NCBI GenBank assembly: GCA_009746045.1
Contig: RPFO01000941.1
Span: 1-64,000 of the forward strand
DNA: 64,000 nt
Reading direction: 5' to 3'
From: Mesostigma viride
Taxonomy: Eukaryota > Streptophyta > Mesostigmatophyceae > Mesostigmatales > Mesostigmataceae
The notes under the pieces are model-generated. The model saw only the letters and a list, made by a program, of their open reading frames with translations, did no database searches and was not told where the DNA came from. Positions 43,033-54,952 of this stretch are shown piece by piece; position 1 is the stretch's first letter; each line of letters begins with the position of its first letter. Made by a program: the position numbers and the translations under genes.

Positions 43033-45470
43033 ATGTCTAACCCAAATGCTAACAAGGGTAAGGCTCCAATGTACCCCAGGAGCCGGTCCAGCACTCCGAC
43101 GTCCTCGTCGTCAGGGACGTCGGACTCGGAGCTCGCCGCCCAGGCTGAGATTGAGCGGGCGGCTAGGAGCTTCAATCAGTCTATGGAGGCTGACCCGTCG
43201 ACGTCCGGGACGTCCTCATCGGGCCACTGGTCCGATGGTTCTTATAGCAGCGTTGTGCTGCGAGTGCCCCTGTATCCGCAGGGGAGGGGATCCACGCCTG
43301 TGGTGAACAGGCCGAGGGGTCCTCCCTACGCCCCGACAGCTGCAGCGGCGGGGGCGGGACCTTCTGCACCTCCTGCAGAGGAGGAGTCCATGGAGCTGTA
43401 CGGGCTGCAGCCGGGTTCCTCAGCCGAGGAGCAGGACGACGCCCGTTCGCGGCAGGTGGCCGCAGATGAAGGCTTCGCCAGGGCGATGGCTGAGCGCGAG
43501 GAGAGAGAGTTTCGGCGCGCGGACACGCACGCTCGTGCTCGCGCCCAGCAGAGGGCGGATGCTGAGAACGTGCGCCGGGCGTTGTTTCGCAGCGATGTGG
43601 CTTCTGGCGAGGAGCAGTTTGAGGTGATGCGTCGGGGGGACCTTGCATGTTTTAAGAGTCTGCGTCGGTCTCGTGAGCCGAAGGTACACCTAGGTGTGCA
43701 TCAGGAGTTGGAGTTCTCTTTGACAGGTCCGTCGGGGGCATCTGCTGAGGACGAGATCCTCATGACCCCGGCAATGGTGGCGCGGGAGCGTGAAGCGCAG
43801 AAGCGCATGGAGACATTCACAGCCGACAAGCTCCGTCGGCAGGCGCGGAGGGCCGCGGCAGAGGCCAAGAAGGAGCGCGAGCAGGCGGAGCGGGAGAGGC
43901 AGGTTGCGCTGGCGGAGCGCATCAAGCTCAAAATGTCGATCACCCAGGTGCGCCGGGACCGGATGGTCCGCGAGCTCAGGGTATGGAAAAAGGCGCAGGC
44001 GATGAAGCTGCAGCGCATGGCTGAGATGGAGGCGCCTGGCAGGCAGGAGGCGCAGGAGCGTTACCGACGCTCGCTGGCACGGTGGGAAGCCAATGTGGGC
44101 AGGATGGAGGGGCGCATCCTGAAGCAGCGACGACGCATGCTCAAGCATGCACGTAAGACAGCGGTGAGGGGACCGCTTGGTGAAGCGGTGAGAGCCGAGT
44201 TTGGCCTTGGGGCGGATGAGGATGTTTCTGCAAGCCAAATGTTTTATTATTTGTCGCAACCCAAGAAGACCATCACCAACCGTGATGGCACTGCCGCACG
44301 CACGCGTGTTTACAGGCAGCCTGGTGCAGCCGGGCCGTCTAACCTGTCCAACAGGGAGGACATCATCGAGCAGCTTCAGCTGGCGCAGGCCATGCTGGAA
44401 GGCGACCATCCGCTGTCTCCCGGCGAGCAGGAGAGGTTGGCCGACACCGTGACCAGGCTGGTGGCATCGCTGAAGCCGGTCAAGCGCAGGGCGCAGGCAG
44501 AGGCATGCGCACCGCAGCCAAAGCGTAGGAGGGACGAGGGGGCGGATGGCGACGAGGGGGGCAACCAGGGCGGGGTAGGACACGGCACCCAGGAGTCTGC
44601 ACCAACACGGCACGAGGGCGGTGAGCGGCAGCAGCAGCAGCAGCAACAGCAACAGCAGCAGCAGCAGCAGCCGCCTGCGGGAGCGACCACAACCTCCAAC
44701 ATGGCCTTGAATAGGCCCAGGTTTGATCCAAAAAAGAAAGAGGACAAGCTAGTGTTCCCGGGTTTGCCAGAGGGCCATACCCAGGACGAAGCTAGGGAGT
44801 GGTTGTTTAAGTTGTCACATGCCTATGCTAGTGATAATGTCCGTGATTGGTTTGCCTCTCTACGTGCGTCCACACCCATCCATCAATCTGCCAAGCCTAT
44901 CCAGCAGTTGGTACAATTGTACCAAAAGCGTGCCAGCAGCGGGGTAGACGTGGCAGAAAATGTGTTGTGGGCGCAGTTCATGGTTGATCTTAGGGCACTT
45001 GTTACCACGGGGGAGCACTTAGAAGTGCTTAAGGGCTTCCAGTGGATAGAGGCCTATAAGGTCAATAAGCGTGACTATGTGAGTGACAACAAAAAGTATG
45101 TCATGTACATAGAGGGGATGAGGAGCTGAAGAAGCTCAATGCCAAGTACCTAGTACACCTATGGCTACAAAAGGCAGAACTGGACCCTACCACCCTGTCA
45201 GTAATCCTGGCAGGTCTGAAGGATAAGTGGGAGGACTTCAGGAAGGCAATGGCCTATGTGCAGCAATGCCTAGAGCCGTTTGCTGCTGCAGCCAAGGATG
45301 TAAAGGTGAAGCAGGTAAAGGGGGAGGAAGCCTCAGGTACGGGGCTCTCCAAGAAGCAGATGCAGTCGCTGGTGGCCCAGGTAAAGGCGGTAATGGGGGG
45401 GATAAAAACAAAAACAACAAAAGTGGGGGAGGTGGAAACAAGGGGGGGGAAAGAACAATAACAATAAAAA
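43033..45470 (+). pseudogene. Element A gag, frameshifted
   Basis: The frame is open from inside the LTR. The start is put at MSNPNANKGK (43033). It is Ser/Pro-rich, then a charged coiled coil (QARRAAAEAKKEREQAERERQ), a poly-Gln run (about 44628-44670) and the Gag core (LVFPGLPEGHTQDEAREW), matching E2. One base is missing in a G-run near 45118, so the frame stops at 45129. The expected continuation is seen in the next frame. Confidence 0.85.
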
Positions 45471-45534
45471 CAGAAAACAAAGTGGGGGAGCTAGCAAGCC
45501 AGGGGGTGCTAAGCCAGCAGGGGGGGACAAGAGG

Positions 45535-47141
45535 TTGCCTCATGACCCCACCAAACATTGCACTAGGTGCCTTTGTAAGGGGCACCTAAAAGATGATTGC
45601 TGGAAAGGCAAACCCGACTATGGTTCTGACGTTGATGTTTGTCCTGGATGCTGGAAAACACGTCACCCCATTGCAGCAGGAGCGCGCTGCACGGCTCCCA
45701 GGCACAACAAGACCACGCCAGGGCGCTACAACCGCGCGGGGGCGGCAGACCAGGGAGACTCCTGTAAGCTACCCTCACCATTTTTCACAAATGGTTTCCT
45801 GTTGCCTTCTGTCTGCCAAGTGTTGCCTGAGTGTGATGATGTGGATTGGGAAGTGGCATATGACATGACACTGTCACACATGATGCGTGACCCCACCATA
45901 GCTTCCCTTAATGCAGCAGCAGAAAAGGTAATCACGTATGGTGCTCTAGCAGAGCAACTGCACAAGGTTATGGGCCATGAGGCTGTGGCTGAAAGGCTAG
46001 CCAATAAAATACAAGGCCATGATCTGGAACAGATGTGCAGGCACGTACGTAAGCACTGTGAGCAATGTCAGCTATATGCTCCTAAGCCCAGAAAATGGCA
46101 TGTGGCCACACCACCACTGGCTAGAGGCAAACTGGTTGGGGATGTTATACACGTGGTGAAGGACACGGTATACTACCTAGTCATAAAGGATGCCTGGTCA
46201 AGGTTTGTGGTAGTGGAGCCCCTGCCTGGGATGGATAAAGAGCAGCTGCACAGAGCTTTACAGATAGCCTTGGCACGTTTTCACCCCATTGAAAAAGTAA
46301 TGCTGGATCAGCAGTTTCTCTGCATCCAGGACAGGAATGACCTGCCCAAGATAGAAGTGTCTGGGGCTCAAGATCATGAACGTCAGGGGTTGGTAGAACG
46401 TACCATGAGAGCCATCAGGGATGTGATAAGAAAAATGCCATCCAGGTTGGCTGACTCTGGTAGCTATGCTGACAGGGCATCTTGGGCAGCAGGGGTGACT
46501 ACCCAGCTAAACGCCAAACCAATAATGTCCTCACCTTTTGGGGAAATCACCCCAACTGGCCTTCAGTCAGGCAGCTATGCTTCAGAGGTACACACTCACT
46601 ACAACACACAAAGGCAGCACTTAGCCAAGTTGCTGGCAAAGAAAGACAAAAATAATGCCAGGCCTGTGTTTGAAGTGGGGGACCATGTGTTGTTTTTCAG
46701 AGAGGGTGACAGAGGAAGAGCACACTCTGCCAGATGGCACGGTCCAGCTGTAGTCACCAAAATTCATGAAGAAGGGACTGCAGTCACTATACAACATGAC
46801 AGAGAGCGTGTGGTCAGCAAGCATAGACTCAAGCTTTATTACCCACCACTGGCAGACGTGTCAGGGGTAGAATTCTTGGACATGGATTCAGAGCAGGAGT
46901 CTGGTGGATTGATCTCACCCAATGAATTGGCTAAGGACGTCATTGATGCAAGCACTAGCCGCACCACAGTAGAAGCTCCTGTGTTCCTCAGTAGTGCAGC
47001 CCCACTACAACCCAATAGTCCACCTGGGCAGGAGGACGGTGCACAGGGTGAGCAGCAGGTAGCCCCTCCCTCACACCTGGAGGAGTCACAAAATAGAGCA
47101 GATCCTGTCGTTCCCAGGAAGTCATTTGCTGAGATTCTTAA
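45535..47141 (+). pseudogene. Element A pol, first part: zinc knuckle and integrase
   Basis: CTRCLCKGHLKDDC is the CCHC knuckle, followed by a second Cys/His cluster (CPGCWKTRHPI). Integrase has HKVMGHE with CEQCQ, and DDE residues in VGDVIHV, MLDQQFL and GLVERTM. An SH3-like tail has FEVGDHVLFFREG. The frame runs into the TTAA element after SFAEIL. Across the insertion the frame would continue directly into the protease part (at 48905), with no base lost. Confidence 0.9.
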
Positions 47142-48900
47142 TGTCTAATCACCAAGAAAATGTCCTCAAATGAGGACATTTTCTAGCATGGATACCATTT
47201 GTAATAACTAACACATGTCAACACATCCATGGGTACGGCATGGAACCATGTTCATTTATGATATGTTCAAGAGTTGCAATGCTTAACATCCATGAAATAT
47301 GCTCATTGTATAATTGTTTACGATTTATTCATGCAGGGGGGTCGCTACGCGAGTGACCAAATAGCACTCAAGTCAACAATATGCCAAGAAAGAAGGCATG
47401 GCCAGGTCATGGCTGGTCCTGAAAATGCACCCAGGGTGCCCACAACATGTCTATGTTACACCCTCGCAGTCCTAGACCCTGCAGCCTGCCAGGGGGGGGG
47501 GCACAAAATGTAACTGGCAGCCAGGGACCATGGTGCAGGCCAAACAGCGGGTGTAAAGCTAGCTCAGTCCAAAGAGTGAAATATGATGCAAAAACTTGCC
47601 AAGGTTAGGTCCATGATCGTTAGTAGAGGCTCGGCTGCCACCACGGTGCTAAACCATCATGTTGAACCCTTACGTTATATATGAAACATATACTGCAAGG
47701 AGGCACAAGTTGTAACACAAGCACAATGTAAACATGACAAGCTCAAGTTTCTGAGCCAGTCTTGATCACTTGGACATGAGTTGAAGCATTAGAAACATAT
47801 GGGCAACATACCAGCAAGCCTTGAAAAACTTCTCAGCAACAAGGCAGTATATGTGTTGAATCAAACTAGCACATCGCAATTAAGCACAGCGACTTCTAGT
47901 TGCTGCTGTTTTGATAACGCAAGGCCGTTTACCTTTTCAGTGACGCAACGGGAAAAGAAAGTACCGCCCAGCAAACTTCCGTTATCCCCGGACATAAACG
48001 TAATCAAAACCACGAAGTTGGGCATTGAAAGCAACCGGAATTATCACGTCTGCGGGAGTTATAGGTTACAATCCGCTTAACACGCTTACTTAGAACGATG
48101 CGGTTGAGAATGACAGTCGGATCCTTGTTCTTTACGTGCGCCCAGGCCGCCAGCTGCGCGGGCCAGCTCAAGAAATATATATTAAAGGACGGTGACGCGT
48201 GGGAAGCACCAAGCCTTGCGGCAAAAGAAAAATCTGGCTCGCGCTCGCCCTGGTTTTCGCCAGGCGCGACTGCGACATCACGACGAAAAAATAGAGACTC
48301 TTTGACGCATGCAACTGCCCAGGTCCCTCTTCTCCCCATGTCGCCCATAAGCCCAGAAGCGTACCATAACCCATACTCGCGATATCCGCAGCGCCTGGGC
48401 GGAAAAAGAAATTGTAAAACCGAACTGCGAACTGACCTATCATGCGATCTACGTAGCTCTCAGATTTTCTTCAACAATGCCAAAATCCGTTCATGAACAA
48501 AATTTTCGACATATACAAAGCACCTGCACGTGAAGAATAGCATCTTCGAAATCACTAGATGACGATCTAAAATGCTGTCTTTGTCCGGGGCAAAATAATG
48601 CCCTATAACATTCAGGCAAGCCTCGGAACTGGCACGACCCCATAGCCGCCACTCGACAAAACACTCGATTGCATTGCGATGTTCTTGCTATTGTAGGTAC
48701 TTTTCGTCGCCTCATATTTTCCAGGTACGGTCGACCCCTGTCGACCCCAGGGGCTTGGCGCGCTCAGTACCTATCCCAGTTTCGCGCCAAAACCCACCAA
48801 GTGACCCTAGGACCAAATTTGGCGCCAAAACCGCGCCCCTGACCCCCCCCGTCTCAAACGAGGACTATGTCCTCAAATGAGGACATTTGGTTTTTGGACA
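47142..48900. mobile_element. Non-autonomous TTAA (piggyBac-like) element, 1759 bp
   Basis: It is flanked by TTAA at 47138-47141 and 48901-48904. Ends are imperfect inverted repeats: left TGTCTAATCACCAAGAAAAT, and right TGTCCAAAAACCAAATGTCC read inward, followed in both by a TGTCCTCA/TGAGGACA palindrome. TTAA targeting is typical of piggyBac. No transposase ORF is seen. The interior holds only short frames. It interrupts element A pol between integrase and protease. Confidence 0.85.
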
Positions 48901-48904
48901 TTAA

Positions 48905-50078
48905 GGCCTTGCACAAGGCACACAACACTAAAGCAGTTGTGGCAACAGGTACAGCACAGGTCAATGCTGTAGGGGATGCAGGTCAAGATCCTAGTATTTT
49001 GGCTGTAGACACCCAAGCACAGGTGAGTATCATCAGTGCAGCAGCTGTATCTGGTCTGAAAATGAAGGCCTCACCATGGGCTAGAGTGTCAGATTTTTCA
49101 GGCAAAACAAAAATGCAGGTCAAAGGTCAGGTGAGCATTCAAATCTTGGGTATGCCCACTCCATTTCAGGTGGTTGAGGGTTACTCAGGGAATGCCCTGT
49201 TAGGGGAACCTTTTGTATCTTACCCTGGTGTTGTCATCTCAGCTGGGAGGTTGAGTGTGGCAGGGGTAGGACAGGTGCCTCTAGATCATTTTAAAATCCC
49301 TTTGAGCCAGATTAGCACTGGGTTGGATGCTGCCATCAATGCAGTTAAGCCCAAGTACCTCCCAGGTCAGGAACCGTGTGTGGAGGACCTCATACACTCT
49401 CAAAAGCTACACCCTTCAGCGTTTGGGCTTGGTAGATGGGATGTTGCATCCATGTCTCCCCTGTCCTATGATGATATTGTACGGGACTGCCAGACGCAGA
49501 TTGGGTTTCTTAAGTGGCTGGAGGCTTTTACCAAAGCCAGGGAGGAGTGGGTTGTTCCAGATGCACGTAGTCCCACACACACACCACCTGTGACTCCTCT
49601 TGATGCTATGCCAGCTGGAGCCAAGAAGCTAAGGTTAAAGTTTGTGTGCAAGCATAAACCTCAGGCTGATGGGGGACCACCCATTCTCCATGCTAGGCCA
49701 TGTGTCACTGAGTTCAGGGGCTCTACAGAGCTGACAGAGGCTGAGCTTTATACTCCTGGTATTCAGCAAACGTCTCTCAAGGTGTTGCTTTCCTTGTTTT
49801 TGCATCAGCTTAATACAGGGAAGGATTATTATGTGTGTAAAGCCACAGATATCAAAAGAGCCTTTCTAAAGGGGGACCCTGCCATAGCACAGCAGGTCTG
49901 GAGAGGTCAGGTATACGTGGTGAATACTCCTAAGGTGTGGCACAGGGATATTGTTCAACCCTTGTTGAGGCCAAACCTGGGAGTTGAAGGGTTGCAGTCA
50001 GCTCCAAAAAATTTTAGGCTGTCTGCACAGGAGGTATTCATGAAGCTAGGGGCCACCTATGATGACATTGACCCTTAA
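48905..50078 (+). pseudogene. Element A pol, second part: protease and RT start
   Basis: The retropepsin-like domain has LAVDTQAQVSI and ALLGEPF. The RT N-terminus follows (KKLRLKFVCKHKPQ, HARPCVTEFRG, LYTPGIQQTSLKVLLSLF) with KATDIKRAFLKGD. The frame is ended by TAA at 50076-50078 right after ATYDDIDP. In E2 the same place reads DDLDPCFFVVP and continues. The sequence after the stop is in frame and fully coding. Confidence 0.9.
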
Positions 50079-51038
50079 TTGTTTGTCATCCCACACCCTG
50101 ATGGAATGATGATGTTTGTATGGCATGGGGATGATCAGTTAATCTCAGGTCCTAGAGCTGCAGTGGATGCTTTCATAGCTCAGGTGTCTGCCAGTTTTGA
50201 GATTGGCAAGCAGCTAGAGCTGGGCAAGGAGCCAGTCAAGTTCTGTGGCATGATGCTTGAGTTGCTGCAGCAGCAGGGCAGCTGGGTTTGTTCCATGCAG
50301 GCCTCTGCTGAATACATTAAGTCTTGTCTGGATGTCCTGCCTGTCACCATCACCCCTGACATGTGCCCTACCATTAGAGGCAAGCTTGGTTGGCTATGTG
50401 CTACATGTGCACCCCACCTGGCTTTTGTGAGCAGGGTACATGATGAGGTACTACAGGAGGTAGGAGCACGGGCAATCAAGCAGCTGTTGCATGATGGTCC
50501 ACCTTTGATGCTTCACTCACTGGACCTGTTTACTCCCATTCACATCACGTGCATGATGGATAGTTCAATGGAGTCCAGGGTAGTTACCAAGGTTCAAGCC
50601 AGAGAGGCTGGATTGTTTTTCCTGCATAACCAAGGTGGGAAGAAGTCACTAGTCTCCTGGTTCAGTAGATTGCACAAGAGGAAAGCTGTGAGTAGCAATG
50701 TAGCTGAATGCAGGGCTGTGGTATCTTCTGTCTTGCATGCAAGGTATCTCAATCACTTGCTGGTCTGGCTTCAACACCAGGCTGGTAGCTCTGCAGGAGT
50801 GAAAGCACATTTGCTGACTGACTCTCAATCTATCATCTCTTTCCTTGCCAATCCTTTGGCTGTACACTCGGACCTGGATTGGATTGTGCTAAAACAGGAA
50901 TGCAAGTACCTGGAGTCTAAAGCCCACGTCAGGGACAAAGACAATGCTGCAGATGCACTGACCAAGGTGCCACAAGCAGCAGGACCACAATACCAGGTCT
51001 TGTATGGGTTGATGAACCCTGGTTACAGTCTGAAGTGA
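50079..51038 (+). pseudogene. Element A pol, third part: RT catalytic region and RNase H
   Basis: In frame with the previous part beyond one TAA. RT has FVWHGDDQLISGP (HGDD). RNase H has MMDSSMESR, NVAECRAVVSS, LTDSQSIISF and DNAADALTK. It ends naturally before the 3' UTR. It would need readthrough of the TAA, or it is dead. Confidence 0.9.
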
Positions 51039-51422
51039 CTGGCACATTGTACATGTTAGCCCATGACCCCCTGCCTAATACTGCAGCTGAAAGGCTGCAG
51101 TGGCAGCTGGGTAGTTTTCTGACAGTGAGAAGCACTGGTCTAGAAAGTTGGGACATGATGAATGTGTTATTTATTGAATAAAATTTTGTGAGACACCTGT
51201 TTTTTGGATGACCATGACATGCTGGGGCCTGGAGCACCCATCTCACTCAGTTAAGAAACCATGCTTGAGACATGGGGCCTTAATGCATCTCTTGTACATG
51301 TGTGAGGTGACCTTGGGGTCCTAGTAGGTTATGTGACAGTTTTTTTAAGGCATTGGGAATGGCTGCGTCCATTTGATGGCTATGTGTGTTTCTGTTGAAA
51401 CCCAAAGAAAACTTAAAGTGGG
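51039..51422 (+). other. Element A 3' untranslated region
   Basis: It has AATAAAATTTTGTGAG near 51177 as a possible polyadenylation signal. Its reverse complement recurs in element B (52307-52680). Confidence 0.7.
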
Positions 51423-51801
51423 AGTTAGTCTAAGTCTCCCGCCTGTAGCCTAAGTGGACACGTGCCAGCACCGCCGGCGCCCAATTGGGTACTGGGACGG
51501 TGCTGGACTAGTGCAGTCGTGGCATGGACACGTGGCTAGACTCAGTATGTGATGAGCCGGTACCTCAGTACCGGGACTGTAGTTGTCATGTTAGGCCTGA
51601 CTAGATCAGGTTGTAACTGATAGGCTAGTCCGTCCAGGATCAGTAAGTTAGGCTTAACTTACGCAAAGTCTGGTCAGCCGCAATTGACGGCTGACCAGCA
51701 GTATATGTGCCCTTCTATCCTAATGCCAAGGTGTCTCGTCGTTCACGCACACACGCCATTTGGCAGTGCCCAAGCATTCCAAGCTCAGTGTGTCCATAAC
51801 T
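51423..51801 (+). repeat. Element A 3' LTR (379 bp)
   Basis: It is the partner of the 5' LTR. The preceding AAAGAAAACTTAAAGTGGG is the likely polypurine tract. Confidence 0.93.
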
Positions 51802-51919
51802 CACGCGCTCTTGCTCGGCTTGCCTCTGCGTCTGTGTCCAGTCAGCAGGGGCTGGAGAGGAAGGCAACCCCTGCACCCGCTCGAGAACCCTCCCATCCAG
51901 CAACACGTCCCCAGCGCAG
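51802..51919 (-). pseudogene. 118-bp piece of G2 left between elements A and B
   Basis: On the minus strand it reads VLERVQGLPSSPAPADWTQT in a frame that fits the linker before a Gypsy integrase. CACGC at its left edge is the TSD of A, and CGCAG at its right edge is the TSD of B. So two separate insertions hit G2 118 bp apart. Confidence 0.75.
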
Positions 51920-52306
51920 AGTTAGTGCAGGCTGAGAGCTTGGGAAACTCAGTGCACGCAAACGATGCCAAATGGCCAGTGTGGAGACGACAAGACACCT
52001 TGGCATTAGGATAGAATGGCACATATACCGCTGGTCAGCCGTCAATTGCGGCTGACCAGACTTTGCGTAAGTTAAGCCTAACTTACTGATCCTGGACGGA
52101 CTAGCCTATCAGTTACAACCTGATCTAGTCAGTCCTAACATGACAACTACAGTCCCGGTACTGTGGTACCGGCTCATCACATACTGAGTATAGCCACGTG
52201 TCCATGCCACGACTGCTCTAGTCCAGCACCGTCCCAGTACCCAATTGGGCGCCGGCGGTGCTGGCACGTGTCCACTTAGGCTACAGGCGGGAGACTTAGA
52301 CTAACT
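51920..52306 (-). repeat. Element B 3' LTR (387 bp)
   Basis: It begins (minus) AGTTAGTCTAAG and ends CTGCACTAACT. It is close to the element A LTR over the first 300 bases and diverged in the last 80. Confidence 0.9.
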
Positions 52307-52693
52307 CCCACTTAAAGTTTTCTTTGGGTTTCAACAGAAACACACATAGCCATCAAATGGACGCAGCCAGTTCCAATGCCTTAGAAAAACTGTCACATAA
52401 CCTACTAGGACCCCAAGGTCACCTCACACATGTACAAGAGATGCATTAAAAAGGCCCCATGTCTCAAGCATGGTTTCTTAACTGATTGAGATGGGTGCTC
52501 AAGGCCCCAGCATGTCATGGTCATCCAAAAAACAGGTGTCTCACAAAATTTTATTCAATAAATAACACATTCATCATGTCCCAACTTTCTAGACCAGTGC
52601 TTCTCACTGTCAGAAAACTACCCAGCTGCCACTGCAGCCTTTCAGCTGCAGTATTAGGCAGGGGGTCATGGGCTAACATGTACAATGTGCCAG

Positions 52694-54665
52694 TCACTTC
52701 AGACTGTAACCAGGGTTCATCAACCCATACAAGAACTGGTACTGTGGTCCTGCTGCCTGTGGCACCTTGGTCAGTGCATCTGCAGCATTGTCTTTGTCCC
52801 TGACGTGGGCTTTAGACTCCAGGTACTTGCATTCCTGTTTTAGCACAATCCAATCCAGGTCCGAGTGTACAGCCAAAGGATTGGCAAGGAAAGAGATGAT
52901 AGATTGAGAGTCAGTCAGCAAATGTGCTTTCACTCCTGCAGAGCTACCAGCCTGGTGTTGAAGCCAGACCAGCAAGTGATTGAGATACCTGGCATGCAAG
53001 ACAGAAGATACCACAGCCCTGCATTCAGCTACATTGCTACTCACAGCTTTCCTCTTGTGCAATCTACTGAACCAGGAGACTAGTGACTTCTTCCCACCTT
53101 GGTTATGCAGGAATAACAATCCAGCCTCTCTGGCTTGCACCTTGGTAACTACCCTGGACTCCATTAAACTATCCATCATGCACGTGATGTGAATGGGAGT
53201 AAACAGATCCAGTGAGTGAAGCATCAAAGGTGGACCATCATGCAATAACTGCTTGATTGCCCGTGCTCCTACCTCCTGTAGCACCTCATCATCTACCCTG
53301 CTCACAAAAGCCATGCAGGTGGGGTGCACATGTAGCACATAGCCAACCAAGCTTGCCTCTAATGGTAGGGCACAAGTCAGGGGTGATGGTGACAGGCAGG
53401 ATATCCAGACAAGACTTAATGTACTCAGCAGAGGCCTGCATGGAACAAACCCAGCTGCCCTGCTGCTGCAGCAACTCAAGCATCATGCCACAGAACTTGA
53501 CTGGCTCCTTGCCCAGCTCTAGCTGCTTGCCAATCTCAAAACTGGCAGACACCTGAGCTATATGAAAGCATCCACTGCAGCTCTAGGACCTGAGATTAAC
53601 TGATCATCCCCATGCCATACAAACATCATCATTCCATCAGGGTGTGGGATGACAAACAATTAGCAAGGGTCAATGTCATCATAGGTGGCCCCTAGCTTCA
53701 TGAATACCTCCTGTGCAGACAGCCTAAAATTTTTTGGAGCTGACTGCAACCCTTCAACTCCCAGGTCTGGCCTCAACAAGGGTTGTACAATATCCCTGTG
53801 CCACACCTTGGGAGCATTCACCACGTATATCTGACCTCTCCAGACCTGCTGTGCTATGGCCGGGTCCCCCTTTAGAAAGGCTCTTTTGATATCTGTGGCT
53901 TTACACACATAATAATCCTTCCCTGTGTTAAGCTGATGCAAAAACAAGGAAAGCAACACCTTGAGAGACGTTTGCTGAATACCAGGAGTATAAAGCTCAG
54001 CCTCTGTCAGCTCTGTAGAGCCCCTGAACTCAGTGACACATGGCCTAGCATGGAAAATGGGTGGTCCCCCATCAGCCTGAGGTTTATGCTTGCACACAAA
54101 CTTTAACCTTAGCTTCTTGGCTCCAGCTGGCATAGCATCAAGAGGAGTCACAGGTGGTGTGTGTGTGGGACTACGTGCATCTGGAACAACCCACTCCTCC
54201 CTGGCTTTGGTAAAAGCCTCCAGCCACTTAAGAAACCCAATCTGCGTCTGGCAGTCCCGTACAATATCATCATAGGACAGGGGAGACATGGATGCAACAT
54301 CCCATCTACCAAGCCCAAACGCTGAAGGGTGTAGCTTTTGAGAGTGTATGAGGTCCTCCGCACATGGTTCCTGACCTGGGAGGTACTTGGGCTTAACTGC
54401 ATTGATGGCAGCATCCAACCCAGTGCTAATCTGGCTCAAAGGGATTTTAAAATGATCTAGAGGTACCTGTCCTACCCCAGCCACACTCAACCTCCCAGCT
54501 GAGATGACAACACCAGGGTAAGATACAAAAGGTTCCCCTAACAGGGCATTCCCTGAGTAATCCTCAACCACCTGAAATGGAGTGGGCATACCCAAGATTT
54601 GAATGCTCACCTGACCTTTGACCTGCATTTTTGTTTTGCCTGAAAAATCTGACACTCTAGCCCAT
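52694..54665 (-). pseudogene. Element B pol remnant: protease-RT-RNase H
   Basis: It starts in the protease (VSDFSGKTKMQVKGQ) and covers RT and RNase H, closely matching element A. It has TAA after DDIDPC (near 53660), a two-base insertion near 53560 and a shift near 53300. RNase H remains open (MMDSLMESR, AECRAVVSS, TDSQSIISF). Inactive. Confidence 0.9.
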
Positions 54666-54947
54666 CTACCGCTGGTCAGCCGTCAATTGCGGCTGACCAG
54701 ACTTTGCGTAAGTTAAGCCTAACTTACTGATCCTGGACGGACTAGCCTATCAGTTACAACCTGATCTAGTCAGTCCTAACATGACAACTACAGTCCCGGT
54801 ACTGTGGTACCGGCTCATCACATACTGAGTATAGCCACGTGTCCATGCCACGACTGCTCTAGTCCAGCACCGTCCCAGTACCCAATTGGGCGCCGGCGGT
54901 GCTGGCACATGTCCACTTAGGCTACAGGCGGGAGACTTAGACTAATT
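54666..54947 (-). repeat. Element B 5' LTR, truncated (282 bp)
   Basis: It matches the 3' LTR with about two differences but lacks its last 105 bases. The outer end is AATTAG, one base changed from AGTTAG. Confidence 0.9.
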
Positions 54948-54952
54948 CGCAG

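Larger units (their letters stand above)
42549..51801 (+). mobile_element. Element A: Copia-type LTR retrotransposon, 9253 bp
   Basis: Two 379-bp LTRs (42549-42927, 51423-51801) differ at about one base. TSD is CACGC (42544-42548 and 51802-51806). It lies in G2 just before the integrase. gag and pol resemble E2. It carries a TTAA-type insertion in pol, a gag frameshift near 45118 and an in-frame TAA in RT, so it is now defective although it inserted recently. LTR ends are AGTTAG and ATAACT. Confidence 0.93.
51920..54947 (-). mobile_element. Element B: internally deleted Copia-type element, 3028 bp
   Basis: On the minus strand: partial 5' LTR (54666-54947), pol from protease onward, 3' UTR, 3' LTR (51920-52306). 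TSD is CGCAG (51915-51919 and 54948-54952). The end of the 5' LTR, the leader, gag and integrase are missing. The LTR is joined directly to protease at 54665. It forms a large inverted repeat with element A. Confidence 0.9.

Noticed and set aside
47160-48889. A 22-bp target-site duplication of the insertion in element A
   Set aside because: The 22-bp match is a subterminal palindrome inside the element. TTAA is the true TSD because pol aligns across it with the frame kept.
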